From positions 1-28,683 of the IMG/VR virus record IMGVR_UViG_3300032282_000241: a stretch of DNA of 28,683 nucleotides; one strand, written 5' to 3'. This stretch comes from a virus. This document shows positions 1 to 8,000 of the stretch, piece after piece. The position numbers and the translations under genes were made by a program. The notes beneath the pieces were generated by a model. The model made no database searches. It saw nothing but the letters and a program-made list of their open reading frames with translations, and had not been told where the DNA came from. Position 1 is the stretch's first letter; every line of letters starts with the position of its first letter.

Positions 1-1
1 C

Positions 2-274
2 GTGCAAAGCTACCCGCAATTACCTGACTGGAAGGTGCTACCATCCGTCAAGCGCACCTTTATCACCAACGCCAATGCTGGTGGCGGCATGAGCAACATG
101 TGGTCTTTCCCATGTGTTGTCCGCCCGCGCAAGGTCAATGGTGTAAGGCTGGCTGACTGCAAGGGGCCGATGAATGAAAGCCCGTGGACAGGCGACACCG
201 TTCCCTTTGGCGCAACTGTAGGCACCGCTGCCCCTGTTGGCTTACCCAACCCAGTCGGTGGTAACTTCCCATGA
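2..274 (+). CDS. Hypothetical protein, C-terminal part (5' end outside the window)
   Basis: The frame is open from the window edge to a TGA at 272-274. The GTG at position 2 is only the first in-frame possible start, so the gene probably begins upstream. The visible 90 residues are rich in Pro, Gly and Asn and include two cysteines; I recognise no family. The stop overlaps the ATG of the next ORF (ATGA), the same tight packing as the rest of this arm, which supports it being a real gene. Being on the + strand just ahead of the recombination genes, it probably belongs to the early/replication transcript. Function unknown. Confidence 0.55.
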   Translation: MQSYPQLPDWKVLPSVKRTFITNANAGGGMSNMWSFPCVVRPRKVNGVRLADCKGPMNESPWTGDTVPFGATVGTAAPVGLPNPVGGNFP

Positions 275-438
275 TTAAAGAACGCATTGATGCGCTGCGT
301 AAGCGCGAAGCTGCGTGCTGGGACATGTCAGAAGTGTTCCTTCATGCCAAGGACGCGCACGGTCTGCATGATATGGGTGTCGAGATCCAAGGCATCCAGT
401 GGGCGGTTCGCGAACTTGAAAACCTGTTACGTAGATGA
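271..438 (+). CDS. Small hypothetical protein (55 aa)
   Basis: This ORF starts at an ATG overlapping the previous stop (ATGA) and ends in a TGA that overlaps the next possible ATG. The product is short and charged, beginning MIKERIDALRKREAACWD, and the whole length looks helical, with heptad-like spacing of Ile, Leu and Val, so a small coiled coil or dimer is plausible. The longer ORF in another frame across this stretch (from 287) has a scrambled Cys/Arg-rich composition typical of a shadow. No family recognised; coupling to both neighbours is the main evidence. Confidence 0.5.
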   Translation: MIKERIDALRKREAACWDMSEVFLHAKDAHGLHDMGVEIQGIQWAVRELENLLRR

Positions 439-521
439 CGCTGTTTCTATTGTTCACCTACGTTATCGGCGCGGCTTACATTCTTGGAAGTGATGATGGC
501 GTACATCCTCGCCAAAGATAA
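435..521 (+). CDS. Possible 28-aa membrane mini-protein
   Basis: An ATG overlaps the stop of the 55-aa ORF (ATGA) and opens a 28-codon frame. The first 18 or so residues form one continuous hydrophobic stretch (starting MTLFLLFTYVIGAAYILG), followed by a short charged tail. This could be a single-pass membrane micro-protein, but at this length chance is a serious alternative. The following 79 bases to the helicase start contain no ORF I would call. Confidence 0.25.
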   Translation: MTLFLLFTYVIGAAYILGSDDGVHPRQR

Positions 522-600
522 CGTGTCACTTTTCTAACAAAGAAATTACGCAAACAGGCGGATAGCTTGGGTTTGCGGGATATACACCTCAAGGAAACGC

Positions 601-2091
601 ATGGTTCAACTTAGAGACTACCAAGACTCAGCTGTTCAGGCTGTGCGCGATAGCTTTCGCAGCGGGCATAAGAAAACCCTGCTTGTTTCCCCTACGGGTT
701 CGGGCAAGACGGTGATCTTCAGCTACATCGCAGCGGGCATGGCGCAGAACAACAAGCGCATTCTGATCGTGGCGCACAGGCGTGAGCTGCTCAAGCAAAT
801 CAGCGGCGCACTGAAGAAGGTGGGCGTATCACACGCTGTCCTAGCTGGCGGCACTCCGGGCATACCTATTGCCAATGTGGTGGTTGCATCTGTGTTCACT
901 CTGGTGCGGCGCATGAAGAGCATGAAGCCGTTCGACCTTATCATTGGCGATGAGGCGCATCACTTCACGACGGACAGTAGCTGGGGCAAGGTTGTCACTG
1001 GCTTCCCGACCGCTCGTGTGCTGGGCGTTACAGCTACGCCTGAGCGCCTTGATGGTAAGGGTATGGGGCAGATGTTCGATGACATGGTAATGGGGCCTAC
1101 AGTCGCAGAGCTGACCGCTCAGGGGTTTCTATCCAATGCTGTGGTCTATGCACCAAGCGCACCGGATCTTGGCACTGTTTGCACGCGCATGGGCGATTAC
1201 GTATCAAAGCAGCTGGAAGACGCGATGGACAAGCCGATCATCACTGGCAGTGCGGTCAAGCACTATGGTAAGTATGCCGATGGCAAGAAGGCAATTGCGT
1301 TCTGCGTGAGCGTGAAGCACGCCAAGGATGTAGCCGAGGACTTCCGCAACGCTGGTTATGCAGCCAGTCACATCGATGGTGGTATGGATGAGACTGAACG
1401 CGATGGTGTTCTGAAAGCATTCGAGGATGGCACGGTTCAGATTCTGACCAGCTGCGATCTGGTGAGCGAGGGCTTCGATCTCCCGTCTGTTGAGGTAGCT
1501 ATCCTATTGCGCCCGACGAAATCACTAGGACTGTTCCTGCAGCAATGCGGTCGAGCGATACGGCCACACCCTGACAAAGAGAAGACTATCATCCTTGACC
1601 ATGCAGGAAACACTGCAAGGCATGGATTCATAGACGATGAGCGCGACTGGAGTCTTGCCGATGGTTTCGTTGCGAACCGTGGCATAAGCGGCGATAAGGC
1701 TGTCTCAGTTCGGACATGCACTGCCTGCTTTGCGGTTCATAAGCCAACCCCTACATGCCCTATGTGCGGGCACGTTTATCCTATCACAGCCAGAAAAGTT
1801 AAGCATGTTGACGGGGATCTGATTGAGACGCGCCGGGATGGTGAAGCAGTAAATGAAACAGCTGAAGATATGATGCAGAAGAAGTTTAGGGTTCTCACTA
1901 GCGTTGCCCGTAAGCGCGGCTATAATAATCCGACGCAGTGGGCATTCAATGTTATCTGCGGTCAAGAAGCATCACGCCTTGCCAAAAAGGTTGGTATGCG
2001 AGATGCGCGGACAACCAATGGTTTGACGGCAGAAGAGAGGGCTTCGATATGGAAGATGACGGCGGGGAAGACTCAGAGTACCATGCGGTAG
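601..2091 (+). CDS. DEAD/DEAH-box superfamily 2 helicase with C-terminal zinc finger
   Basis: An ATP-dependent nucleic-acid helicase or translocase of superfamily 2 (RAD25/SSL2-like phage helicases). Visible motifs in order: Q-like RDYQ near residue 5, Walker A PTGSGKT at 31-37, DEAH at 117-120, TATPER at 144-149, motif V around SEGFDLP at 289-295 and motif VI QQCGRAIRP at 314-322. A CxxC-x9-CxxC zinc finger follows at 373-389, then a helical C-terminal region. At 496 aa the length is normal and all motifs are intact. AAGGAA at 591-596 is a good ribosome site. It is followed by a VRR-NUC nuclease gene, a common phage pairing, suggesting joint work on replication forks or recombination intermediates. 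Family is firm; the exact role is inferred. Confidence 0.93.
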   Translation: MVQLRDYQDSAVQAVRDSFRSGHKKTLLVSPTGSGKTVIFSYIAAGMAQNNKRILIVAHRRELLKQISGALKKVGVSHAVLAGGTPGIPIANVVVASVFTLVRRMKSMKPFDLIIGDEAHHFTTDSSWGKVVTGFPTARVLGVTATPERLDGKGMGQMFDDMVMGPTVAELTAQGFLSNAVVYAPSAPDLGTVCTRMGDYVSKQLEDAMDKPIITGSAVKHYGKYADGKKAIAFCVSVKHAKDVAEDFRNAGYAASHIDGGMDETERDGVLKAFEDGTVQILTSCDLVSEGFDLPSVEVAILLRPTKSLGLFLQQCGRAIRPHPDKEKTIILDHAGNTARHGFIDDERDWSLADGFVANRGISGDKAVSVRTCTACFAVHKPTPTCPMCGHVYPITARKVKHVDGDLIETRRDGEAVNETAEDMMQKKFRVLTSVARKRGYNNPTQWAFNVICGQEASRLAKKVGMRDARTTNGLTAEERASIWKMTAGKTQSTMR

Positions 2092-2273
2092 TAGTGCCTA
2101 TCTCCCTCATCCATGCGCTGACATTTGAAATGCTGCACGTTATTGATGAGTGGCATGAGGACAGAGGCATTGTTGAATTGGATGGTAACAAATGCTTCGT
2201 TGCGATGATGGCTTCCGTTGAGGCCGCAATGGAGGCGCTCAACAACGAATCTGGAAAAGCAACATTGCAATGA
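2049..2273 (+). CDS. Small hypothetical acidic protein (74 aa) overlapping the helicase end
   Basis: I chose the ATG at 2049, which has an AGAGAGG ribosome site about nine bases upstream. The frame is open further back to an ATG at 1938, but that part would lie wholly inside the helicase gene and its composition looks like a shadow. The product begins with an acidic stretch (MEDDGGEDSE) and then has a helical region with methionine, histidine and tryptophan residues. It overlaps the helicase by 43 bases and ends in an ATGA shared with the nuclease gene. No family recognised; a small accessory protein of the helicase or nuclease is conceivable but unsupported. Confidence 0.6.
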   Translation: MEDDGGEDSEYHAVVVPISLIHALTFEMLHVIDEWHEDRGIVELDGNKCFVAMMASVEAAMEALNNESGKATLQ

Positions 2274-2590
2274 GAGAGGCTGTAATCCAGCAGGAAATTC
2301 GCCTTGCGCTAGGCCAGAGGCAGGACATCATGATGTTCCGCATCAACGTAGGTAAGTTCCGACCGCTCGATGGTGGAGCCCGTGTTATCCAGTCTGCCCC
2401 TGAAGGAACACCTGATTTACTTGGCGTTATAACGCCGGGCCGAGCGTTCGCTATCGAGGTTAAGACCGAGAAGGGTAAGCAGAGACTCGCCCAAGCGGCA
2501 TGGCAAAGTGCGTGGGAATTAAGGGGTGGATTATATATATTGGCGCGATCTGTTGAAGATGTTTATAAAGGGCTTGACATAACTCCGTAG
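2270..2590 (+). CDS. VRR-NUC domain nuclease (PD-(D/E)xK fold)
   Basis: A stand-alone VRR-NUC domain of 106 aa, the usual size for phage versions. The family is a PD-(D/E)xK nuclease group, related to the FAN1 catalytic domain; phage members have been linked to cleavage of branched DNA. Visible catalytic elements: an N-terminal QQEI helix, EGTPDLLG at 45-52 with the metal-binding Asp at 49, and IEVKTEKGKQ at 62-71 with Glu63 and Lys65. The gene starts within the previous stop (ATGA) and is directly downstream of the helicase, so the two are probably co-translated and act together in replication or resolution of DNA intermediates. Confidence 0.9.
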   Translation: MREAVIQQEIRLALGQRQDIMMFRINVGKFRPLDGGARVIQSAPEGTPDLLGVITPGRAFAIEVKTEKGKQRLAQAAWQSAWELRGGLYILARSVEDVYKGLDITP

Positions 2591-2603
2591 TCACTTGTAT
2601 GCC
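2574..2603 (+). promoter_or_regulatory. Candidate sigma70-like promoter ahead of the recombination genes
   Basis: A perfect -35 hexamer TTGACA lies at 2574-2579, with a weak -10 candidate TATGCC at 2598-2603 (18-base spacing). It overlaps the end of the nuclease gene and would fire into one of the longer gaps of the arm (2591-2645). A short GC-rich inverted repeat (GGCCG/CGGCC, 2611-2628) separates it from the exonuclease ribosome site. The -10 match is only three of six, so this may be chance. Confidence 0.28.
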
Positions 2604-2634
2604 ATGTGTAGGCCGACTAGATACGGCCATAACC

Positions 2635-2649
2635 GGAGAAAATAAATGG
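2635..2649 (+). promoter_or_regulatory. Strong ribosome-binding cassette of the YqaJ gene
   Basis: GGAGAAAATAAATGG covers the Shine-Dalgarno sequence, an A-rich spacer and the ATG at 2646. The identical 15 bases occur at 4766-4780 before the SSB-like gene. These two genes start clear of the previous stop instead of overlapping it, and both carry this independent initiation signal. Confidence 0.75.
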
Positions 2650-3581
2650 CTATAATAAATGTACGTGACCAGAAGCACTGGCACGAGTTGCGTTCCCAGC
2701 ACATTGGCGGGAGCGATATTGCTGCGTTGTTCGGGTTGTCGCCCTATAGCAGCCGCTGGCAGCTGTGGATGGAGAAGTCTGGTAAGCTGTCGCCGGAGGA
2801 CATCTCAGGCAATAAGGCTGTGCAAGCAGGCACGTTCCTTGAGAGCGGTATTGCAAACTGGGCGGCTCACCGTTGGTCGATGGATCTGACGAAGGTCAAT
2901 GACTATTACACGGTCGATGATTGTCCCGGCATGGGTGCATCGTTCGATTACATCGCGAACAATGGAGCGCCTGTCGAGATCAAGTGGTCTGCCCGTGGCT
3001 ATGGCTGGCACTATAATGGTGAAGAGATTGATGAAGCGCCTGAGAACTATCTGCTTCAGGTGCAGCACCAGTTGGCTTGCACGAACTCAGATCACGCATG
3101 GCTTGTTGCCCTGATCGATGATGAGCCGCGCCGCATGAAGGTTCCGCGCAACGACAACATCATTGATGCTATCAAGGATCAGATTACATCTTTCTGGCAG
3201 TCGATTGCTGATGGCAAAGAGCCGGAGCCGGACTATACAACAGACGTTGGAGCTATCACAAAGCTGATGGGTGCATTGCCCAAGAGCGATGTTGTCCTTG
3301 ATGATGCAGACGCACCGCTCTTCGCTGCCTACAAGGCCGCTAAGGAAGATGAGAAGAATGCAGCAGCTCGTGCTGACGAGGCCAAGGCTACGCTCTTGAT
3401 GAAGGCCCGTGCCAAGCTGGAGCTCATGAACACATCGCAGGACAAGGCTTCTGTAAAGTGCGGGTCATATAAGATGTCTATCAGCAATGTCGCGGACAAT
3501 CCGGGCAAGGAAATAACGCCCGATATGGTTGGCACTATAACTGGAAAGCGTTCTGGTTACACAACCGTGAGGATCACCTGA
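2646..3581 (+). CDS. YqaJ-type viral recombinase / exonuclease
   Basis: Lambda-exonuclease-like (YqaJ family) PD-(D/E)xK nuclease, expected to degrade one strand of duplex DNA and leave 3' single-stranded tails for the RecT annealase two genes downstream. Motifs: GGSDIAALFG at 21-30, Glu66 in the FLESGIANW helix, GASFDYI at 97-103 with Asp101, VEIKW at 110-114 with Glu111 and Lys113, and LLQVQHQLA at 136-144. These are the residues expected of an active enzyme. The length of 311 aa is normal; the last 100 residues are a Lys/Ala-rich helical tail. Start chosen by the GGAG ribosome site eight bases before the ATG. Its stop overlaps the next ATG by one base. Confidence 0.92.
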   Translation: MAIINVRDQKHWHELRSQHIGGSDIAALFGLSPYSSRWQLWMEKSGKLSPEDISGNKAVQAGTFLESGIANWAAHRWSMDLTKVNDYYTVDDCPGMGASFDYIANNGAPVEIKWSARGYGWHYNGEEIDEAPENYLLQVQHQLACTNSDHAWLVALIDDEPRRMKVPRNDNIIDAIKDQITSFWQSIADGKEPEPDYTTDVGAITKLMGALPKSDVVLDDADAPLFAAYKAAKEDEKNAAARADEAKATLLMKARAKLELMNTSQDKASVKCGSYKMSISNVADNPGKEITPDMVGTITGKRSGYTTVRIT

Positions 3582-3742
3582 TGAAAGATGTTGTTATGAT
3601 GAGGATCAGCAGGGATCTGCTGGCAAAGCTGCGTGACATTGCAGCCCAACATCCGCTGAAGCCTACGCTTCGGGCTACTGTCGAGCGTGCTATCGAGTTG
3701 ATGATTGAAGATTTGGAAGAGGAAATGAAAAATGCAAAGTAA
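3581..3742 (+). CDS. Ribbon-helix-helix-like small protein (53 aa)
   Basis: This short gene fills the space between the exonuclease and RecT genes, starting on the last base of the previous stop (TGATG) and overlapping the RecT start by 11 bases. The product has an N-terminal beta-strand-like VVMMRISRDLLAKLRDIA followed by a helix, a turn, and a second helix (LRATVERAIELMIEDLEEEM). That is the strand-helix-helix pattern of Arc/CopG/MetJ-type DNA-binding dimers. Such proteins are usually repressors, so it could autoregulate the recombination operon; an accessory role for RecT is the alternative. Fold assignment is from pattern only. Confidence 0.7.
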   Translation: MKDVVMMRISRDLLAKLRDIAAQHPLKPTLRATVERAIELMIEDLEEEMKNAK

Positions 3743-4766
3743 TGAGATCGTTCCTGCCAAGCCGATGGATCGGTTCAAGCAGGAGTTAGTCGCACGCGAA
3801 GGCCATCTTCGCAGTCTGCTTCCGCAGACCATGACGGTCGATAAGTTTCAAGCTATCGTAGTGGCTGCTGTCGCTGATAACATGGACTTGCTGGACTGTG
3901 ATCGTGGTTCGCTGCTGAAGGCGTGCCTGAACGCTGCAGAGCTGGGCCTGTCGCTCAATAAGAACATGGGTGAAGCTGACATCCTCAAGGTCTGGGATGG
4001 CCGCATGAAGAAGAATGTCGCCCAGTTCCGCCCGCGCTATAAGGGATTGATGAAGCTGGCCTTGCAGGCTGGTGAAGTTCTGAAGATCGAGAGCCGTTTG
4101 GTCTACGAGAATGATATGTTCGAGGTCGAGGAAGGCATCGAGCCGCGCATCATTCACCGTCACGGCCTATCGGATCGCGGTGAGAAGACTGGCGCGTACT
4201 GCGTGTGGAAACTGAAGAACGGCGAGACGCAGTTTGAGATCATGAGCAAGGAAGAAATCCTTTCGATCCGCAACCGCTCATCATCCAAGACTAAGGAAGG
4301 CGTTATCGTCGGCCCTTGGAAGACTGACGAAGCTGAGATGTGGCGGAAGACCGTAGTGCGCAGGGCCAGTAAGTATATGCCCCTGTCCACTGAGGCACAA
4401 CGCGCAGTGATGGCTGACAACCAAGCCGAAGGCATCATCGAGGCCGATGAATACAACGGCAACGAGATGGACATCACTGACTTCAACGATGTTCCTGTGG
4501 CAGTAGCTCAGGTTCAGACCCTTGAGGAAAAGATTGTCGCTAAGGCTAAGCCGAAGACACCCCTGCACATCGATATACTGGAAGCAGGCGATGATGATGA
4601 AGGCATGACAGATTGGGATGGTTGGGCAATTTCTGCGTGTGAGATTGTTGCAAGCCTGTCCCCTGAAGAACGCGATGCATGGCGCGAATTGCACGAAGGG
4701 ATGCTCGAAGAAGCTGAACTGATGGCTCCACGCAATACCACCAAGTTAATGAAATTTTTTAAGTAG
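3732..4766 (+). CDS. recT: RecT family single-strand annealing protein with C-terminal extension
   Basis: RecT binds single-stranded DNA and anneals complementary strands, using the tails made by the YqaJ exonuclease. The core covers residues 1-235: the helical LLKACLNAAELGLSLN at 61-76, QFRPRYKGLMKLAL at 98-111, the SRLVYENDMF strand at 121-130, and VGPWKTDEAEMWRKTVVRR at 193-211 are all typical. After about residue 235 comes an acidic linker and a roughly 80-residue helical domain (CEIVASLSPEERDAWRELHE within it) not needed for the standard fold. At 344 aa it is longer than many RecT proteins. It overlaps the RHH-like gene, with a GAGGAA ribosome site upstream. Confidence 0.92.
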   Translation: MQSNEIVPAKPMDRFKQELVAREGHLRSLLPQTMTVDKFQAIVVAAVADNMDLLDCDRGSLLKACLNAAELGLSLNKNMGEADILKVWDGRMKKNVAQFRPRYKGLMKLALQAGEVLKIESRLVYENDMFEVEEGIEPRIIHRHGLSDRGEKTGAYCVWKLKNGETQFEIMSKEEILSIRNRSSSKTKEGVIVGPWKTDEAEMWRKTVVRRASKYMPLSTEAQRAVMADNQAEGIIEADEYNGNEMDITDFNDVPVAVAQVQTLEEKIVAKAKPKTPLHIDILEAGDDDEGMTDWDGWAISACEIVASLSPEERDAWRELHEGMLEEAELMAPRNTTKLMKFFK

Positions 4767-4780
4767 GAGAAAATAAATGG
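4766..4780 (+). promoter_or_regulatory. Strong ribosome-binding cassette of the SSB-like gene
   Basis: GGAGAAAATAAATGG, identical over 15 bases to 2635-2649, fixes the start of the next gene at 4777. The site begins on the last base of the RecT stop codon. A high, independent initiation rate would suit a single-strand binding protein needed in large amounts. Confidence 0.75.
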
Positions 4781-5067
4781 GTAAGAAGTATGATCTCGTC
4801 GTTAAGGTCGGCGAATACACAGATGGCCAAGGACAGACCAAGGGCCGCTTTAAGAATGTCGGCGTCATGATGGACGGGGACAAAGGCCCCTACCTTCTGC
4901 TCGACCGCACATTTAATCCAGCTGGCGTTGGCGGGAACGAAGGCCGTGAGAGCATCATCGTCTCGCTGTATGAGCCCAAGGATAATGTTGGCCAGCAACA
5001 GGCCCCAGCGGTTAAGTCTGGTGGCTACAAGGCGCGTGACCTAGACGGCGACGACGTTCCGTTTTAA
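4777..5067 (+). CDS. Putative single-stranded-DNA-binding-like protein with SSB-type acidic tip
   Basis: A 96-aa protein with strand-rich N-terminal two thirds (KYDLVVKVGEYTDGQG, then RFKNVGVMMDGDKGPYLLLD), a Gly/Gln-rich linker and a tail ending DLDGDDVPF. This ending closely resembles the acidic DDDIPF tip by which bacterial SSB recruits its partners. Short beta-rich body, flexible linker and acidic tip match the layout of SSB, though the body is too short for a typical full OB fold and I do not recognise it as a named SSB family. It directly follows exonuclease and annealase genes, which fits a ssDNA-binding role. Last gene of the + strand block; its stop abuts the opposite-strand late operon. 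Confidence 0.7.
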   Translation: MGKKYDLVVKVGEYTDGQGQTKGRFKNVGVMMDGDKGPYLLLDRTFNPAGVGGNEGRESIIVSLYEPKDNVGQQQAPAVKSGGYKARDLDGDDVPF

Positions 5068-8000
5068 TTATTCGGGGAAGGCGGGGTCAGCTCCGCCTTC
5101 CACATCTGCGTAATCTTCTTCTTCGTCGGGGATAAGATCGTCTTCACTGTCCTCGACCATGATGTTCCGGTAAGCATCGATGTAAGCCTGCTTCTTCAGT
5201 TTGCCCACATTGTCCAGCTTCATGCCCGGATACAACTCCGCCATCATTGCTTCTTTCAACGTCTGCTCTGAAGGTGGCTTGACGGCCTTAGCCATGTTGC
5301 CAGCCTGAATTTGTGCTGCAAACTCTTTGACAATCTCATTCATCTCTTCGCCGAACTTTACGCGAATTGCTTCCGCCTTCTTGGGGTCTCCAGCTTTTTC
5401 AGCTTTGATTGCGTCTGCCAGCATCTTACTCAGGCGCAGCGTGTTGTTGCGCTCAGCGTTTTGTGTTGCCTTGGCAATCTCTGTGCCTGCCTGACGAGCC
5501 TGCTGCCGTCGTGCAATGTCAGCCGATTGGAAGCCAGCGCCGCGTGGAAGCTGCTCAGTAAGGAAGTCCATTTCCTCAGCTGGCTTGACGAGCGTACCAT
5601 AGCGCGTCCGATAGCCTTCTATCGGGTACTGCACAAAACCCTTTAAAAGATCCGATGGCCCCTTACCAATGAATGGCGATATAGCCGTTACATATGCGCC
5701 TATTGGCTGTACGCCAGAGGCTCTGCGATCAAGATACTCTTGAATCTTTAGCACGCTAGTTGAGATAGCCGGTACGATACCAAGTCCGTCTTCAAATTCA
5801 GGGACAATAGAAGTAAAACCAATGCGCTCACTGATATTCAAGCCAAGTAATGCCCGCGATGGCCCACGGAATATTGCTTCGGCATCCCGGCGTGCGTCTT
5901 CTCCGCCACCGAACATCTCGGCCAGCATCATCTGACCTTCAGTACGGAAGTCCATCTTCTCACCGGCAAACTTGTTATAAATCCATTGGAAGATATTGAT
6001 TGCGTCATCGCCAAACGGAATTGCAAACAACAAGCCAGCCACAGTCCACATCGTCATTATGGTGAACATGGCCGCAACCTTACCGCGAGGCCCTTGCTTG
6101 CGCAGGTTTTCCGACAGTAGGAACATGGTCTGCAAAGCGTACTGGGAAAACTGCAGAAGCACACCACCAGCACCGCGCATAACAGGCGGCTTCTCGATCT
6201 GGCCGCCCATAAATGTCGCTGTCTCGACCATGAACTCAGCAACATCGTAAGGATTAGAGCCCTCATCCATAATGATCTTGGCGCGTTCGTTTTCAGCGTA
6301 GGCTTTCTGCCAGTTCTTCAGGGCCTTTGGATCTTTGGCATAGCGGTACGCCACAATGAACGCAGCCACCTTGTTCATCTCCTCAGTTACTGAGATGACG
6401 CTCGATCCGTATTGGAAGTAACGGCTTGCAGTTTGCTTAATCTTGCCGCCACGGGAGGCCATAGCTTGGCTCTCGATACCCATAAGCTCTGGGTTCATCT
6501 GGGCCCGGACGGTTCCACGCTTGTTTGCAAGGATAAGAACCTCGCGCTCTTCATCCGTCAGGCCGGGTATTGCGTATGGATTAACGTGCATTCCATGGCC
6601 GATCTGCCCACGGAATCCGGCGATAACCTGAACCGACATCTTGTAGACATCGAGGCCAGCTGAACCCTTCATGATTGTCATCTGCGGAGCGGTAACTGTC
6701 CACACGGACATGGCGTTGACAGCCGAAGACGCAATGCTTCCCCACATGGAATTGTAAAAGCCAATCGTCCGGAGCGCACGCCACATGGTATGCTCAGGGC
6801 TATCGACATACTCGTCCCATCCTTCGGCGTATTTCTTTTCAGCTTCCCCGACGTTGCGCTTTAGATCATCAAACGCCTCGGAGTATTCCTCGCGGTACAT
6901 CCGGTGCGAAACCGTTGATGCCACGATGCGGTTGTAATCGAGCAGCCGATCCGTGAAGTTCGTATCGTAGCCGGGAATGTCACGGGATTGCTTCATGAAG
7001 CTGGAGATAAGATCCTGCATCAAGACTGAGCGCACACTCTTAGGAAGGCCAGCAATCACGCCACGCGCAACCTGCTCCGCATTCGCCGCGCTAAGGCCGC
7101 CGACAGTCTCCTCCGAGAACATGCCACCCATCGTCCGGTCAAAGTAATTCTTGATGATCTTGCCAGCATTGGCATCCATCAGGTTGAGCAGCTTGTCCAA
7201 TCCTGACAGGTCATCGATAGACAGGCGCTCGTTTATGTCGGCGGCCTTGCGGCTCACAACAATCTTGTATCCATCGCTGGCTGGGTACTTCTTTTGAATC
7301 TCTGCAATCTTTGCTTTGACGTTGGGATCAGGAATCATCTTCGCAATCTTTGGGCCGACCAAATCTTTGAGCCACTGAAGGCTGTCCAGCATAATGAAAG
7401 CGCCGCTGTCTATCGTTCCGTCACGGCCATAGACCATGATGCGTGTATCGCCTGATCGCATGAACGGGATGTACGATATGAGGCGCTGCGATTCGATGGC
7501 ATCAAACAGGCGTAGAAGATCATCGCGAAAACTATCGTCCTCAACCCCCTCCTCTATAGCGTTGCGGCTGTATTCGCCATCGTAACCAAGAGCCGCCAGC
7601 TGCGACTTTGCATTCAGGGTATATCGACTATCCAGATAGTCCCGCATCTCGTGGAGCATACGGGTTTCATTCGCGTCTAGCTTCAGCGTTTGGCCGGGCT
7701 TTGACAGCTGTGGAGTAAACAAGCGCTCGATGCCATCCGCACCCTCCCTGCGGATCTCACGGGTCTTCAAGGCAAAGTTACGGCCAGTGTCACGCACAGC
7801 GGTTCTGGACAGGCGGAGATACTCAACAACCGAATTGATCCTGTCTTTGGATTCCTGCGGCAGCTGGCCCAACTCGTGCAGCATCTCTTCATAGTCAGCC
7901 ATGAGGAGATTGCGCATTTTGATCTTGTCGTTGGTCGCCTTATGCAAACGCGCAAAGTACTTACTTTTTCTGGCGACAGCAGTTGCCGGACGAAGCCACG

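Noticed and set aside
1938-2048. Longer start for the 74-aa gene
   Set aside because: The extra 37 residues would lie inside the helicase gene and read as Cys/Arg/Trp-rich noise; the ATG at 2049 has a good ribosome site
4281-4694. - strand ORF of 137 aa opposite RecT
   Set aside because: RecT frame is certain, and this is a Cys/His-rich shadow with no supporting context
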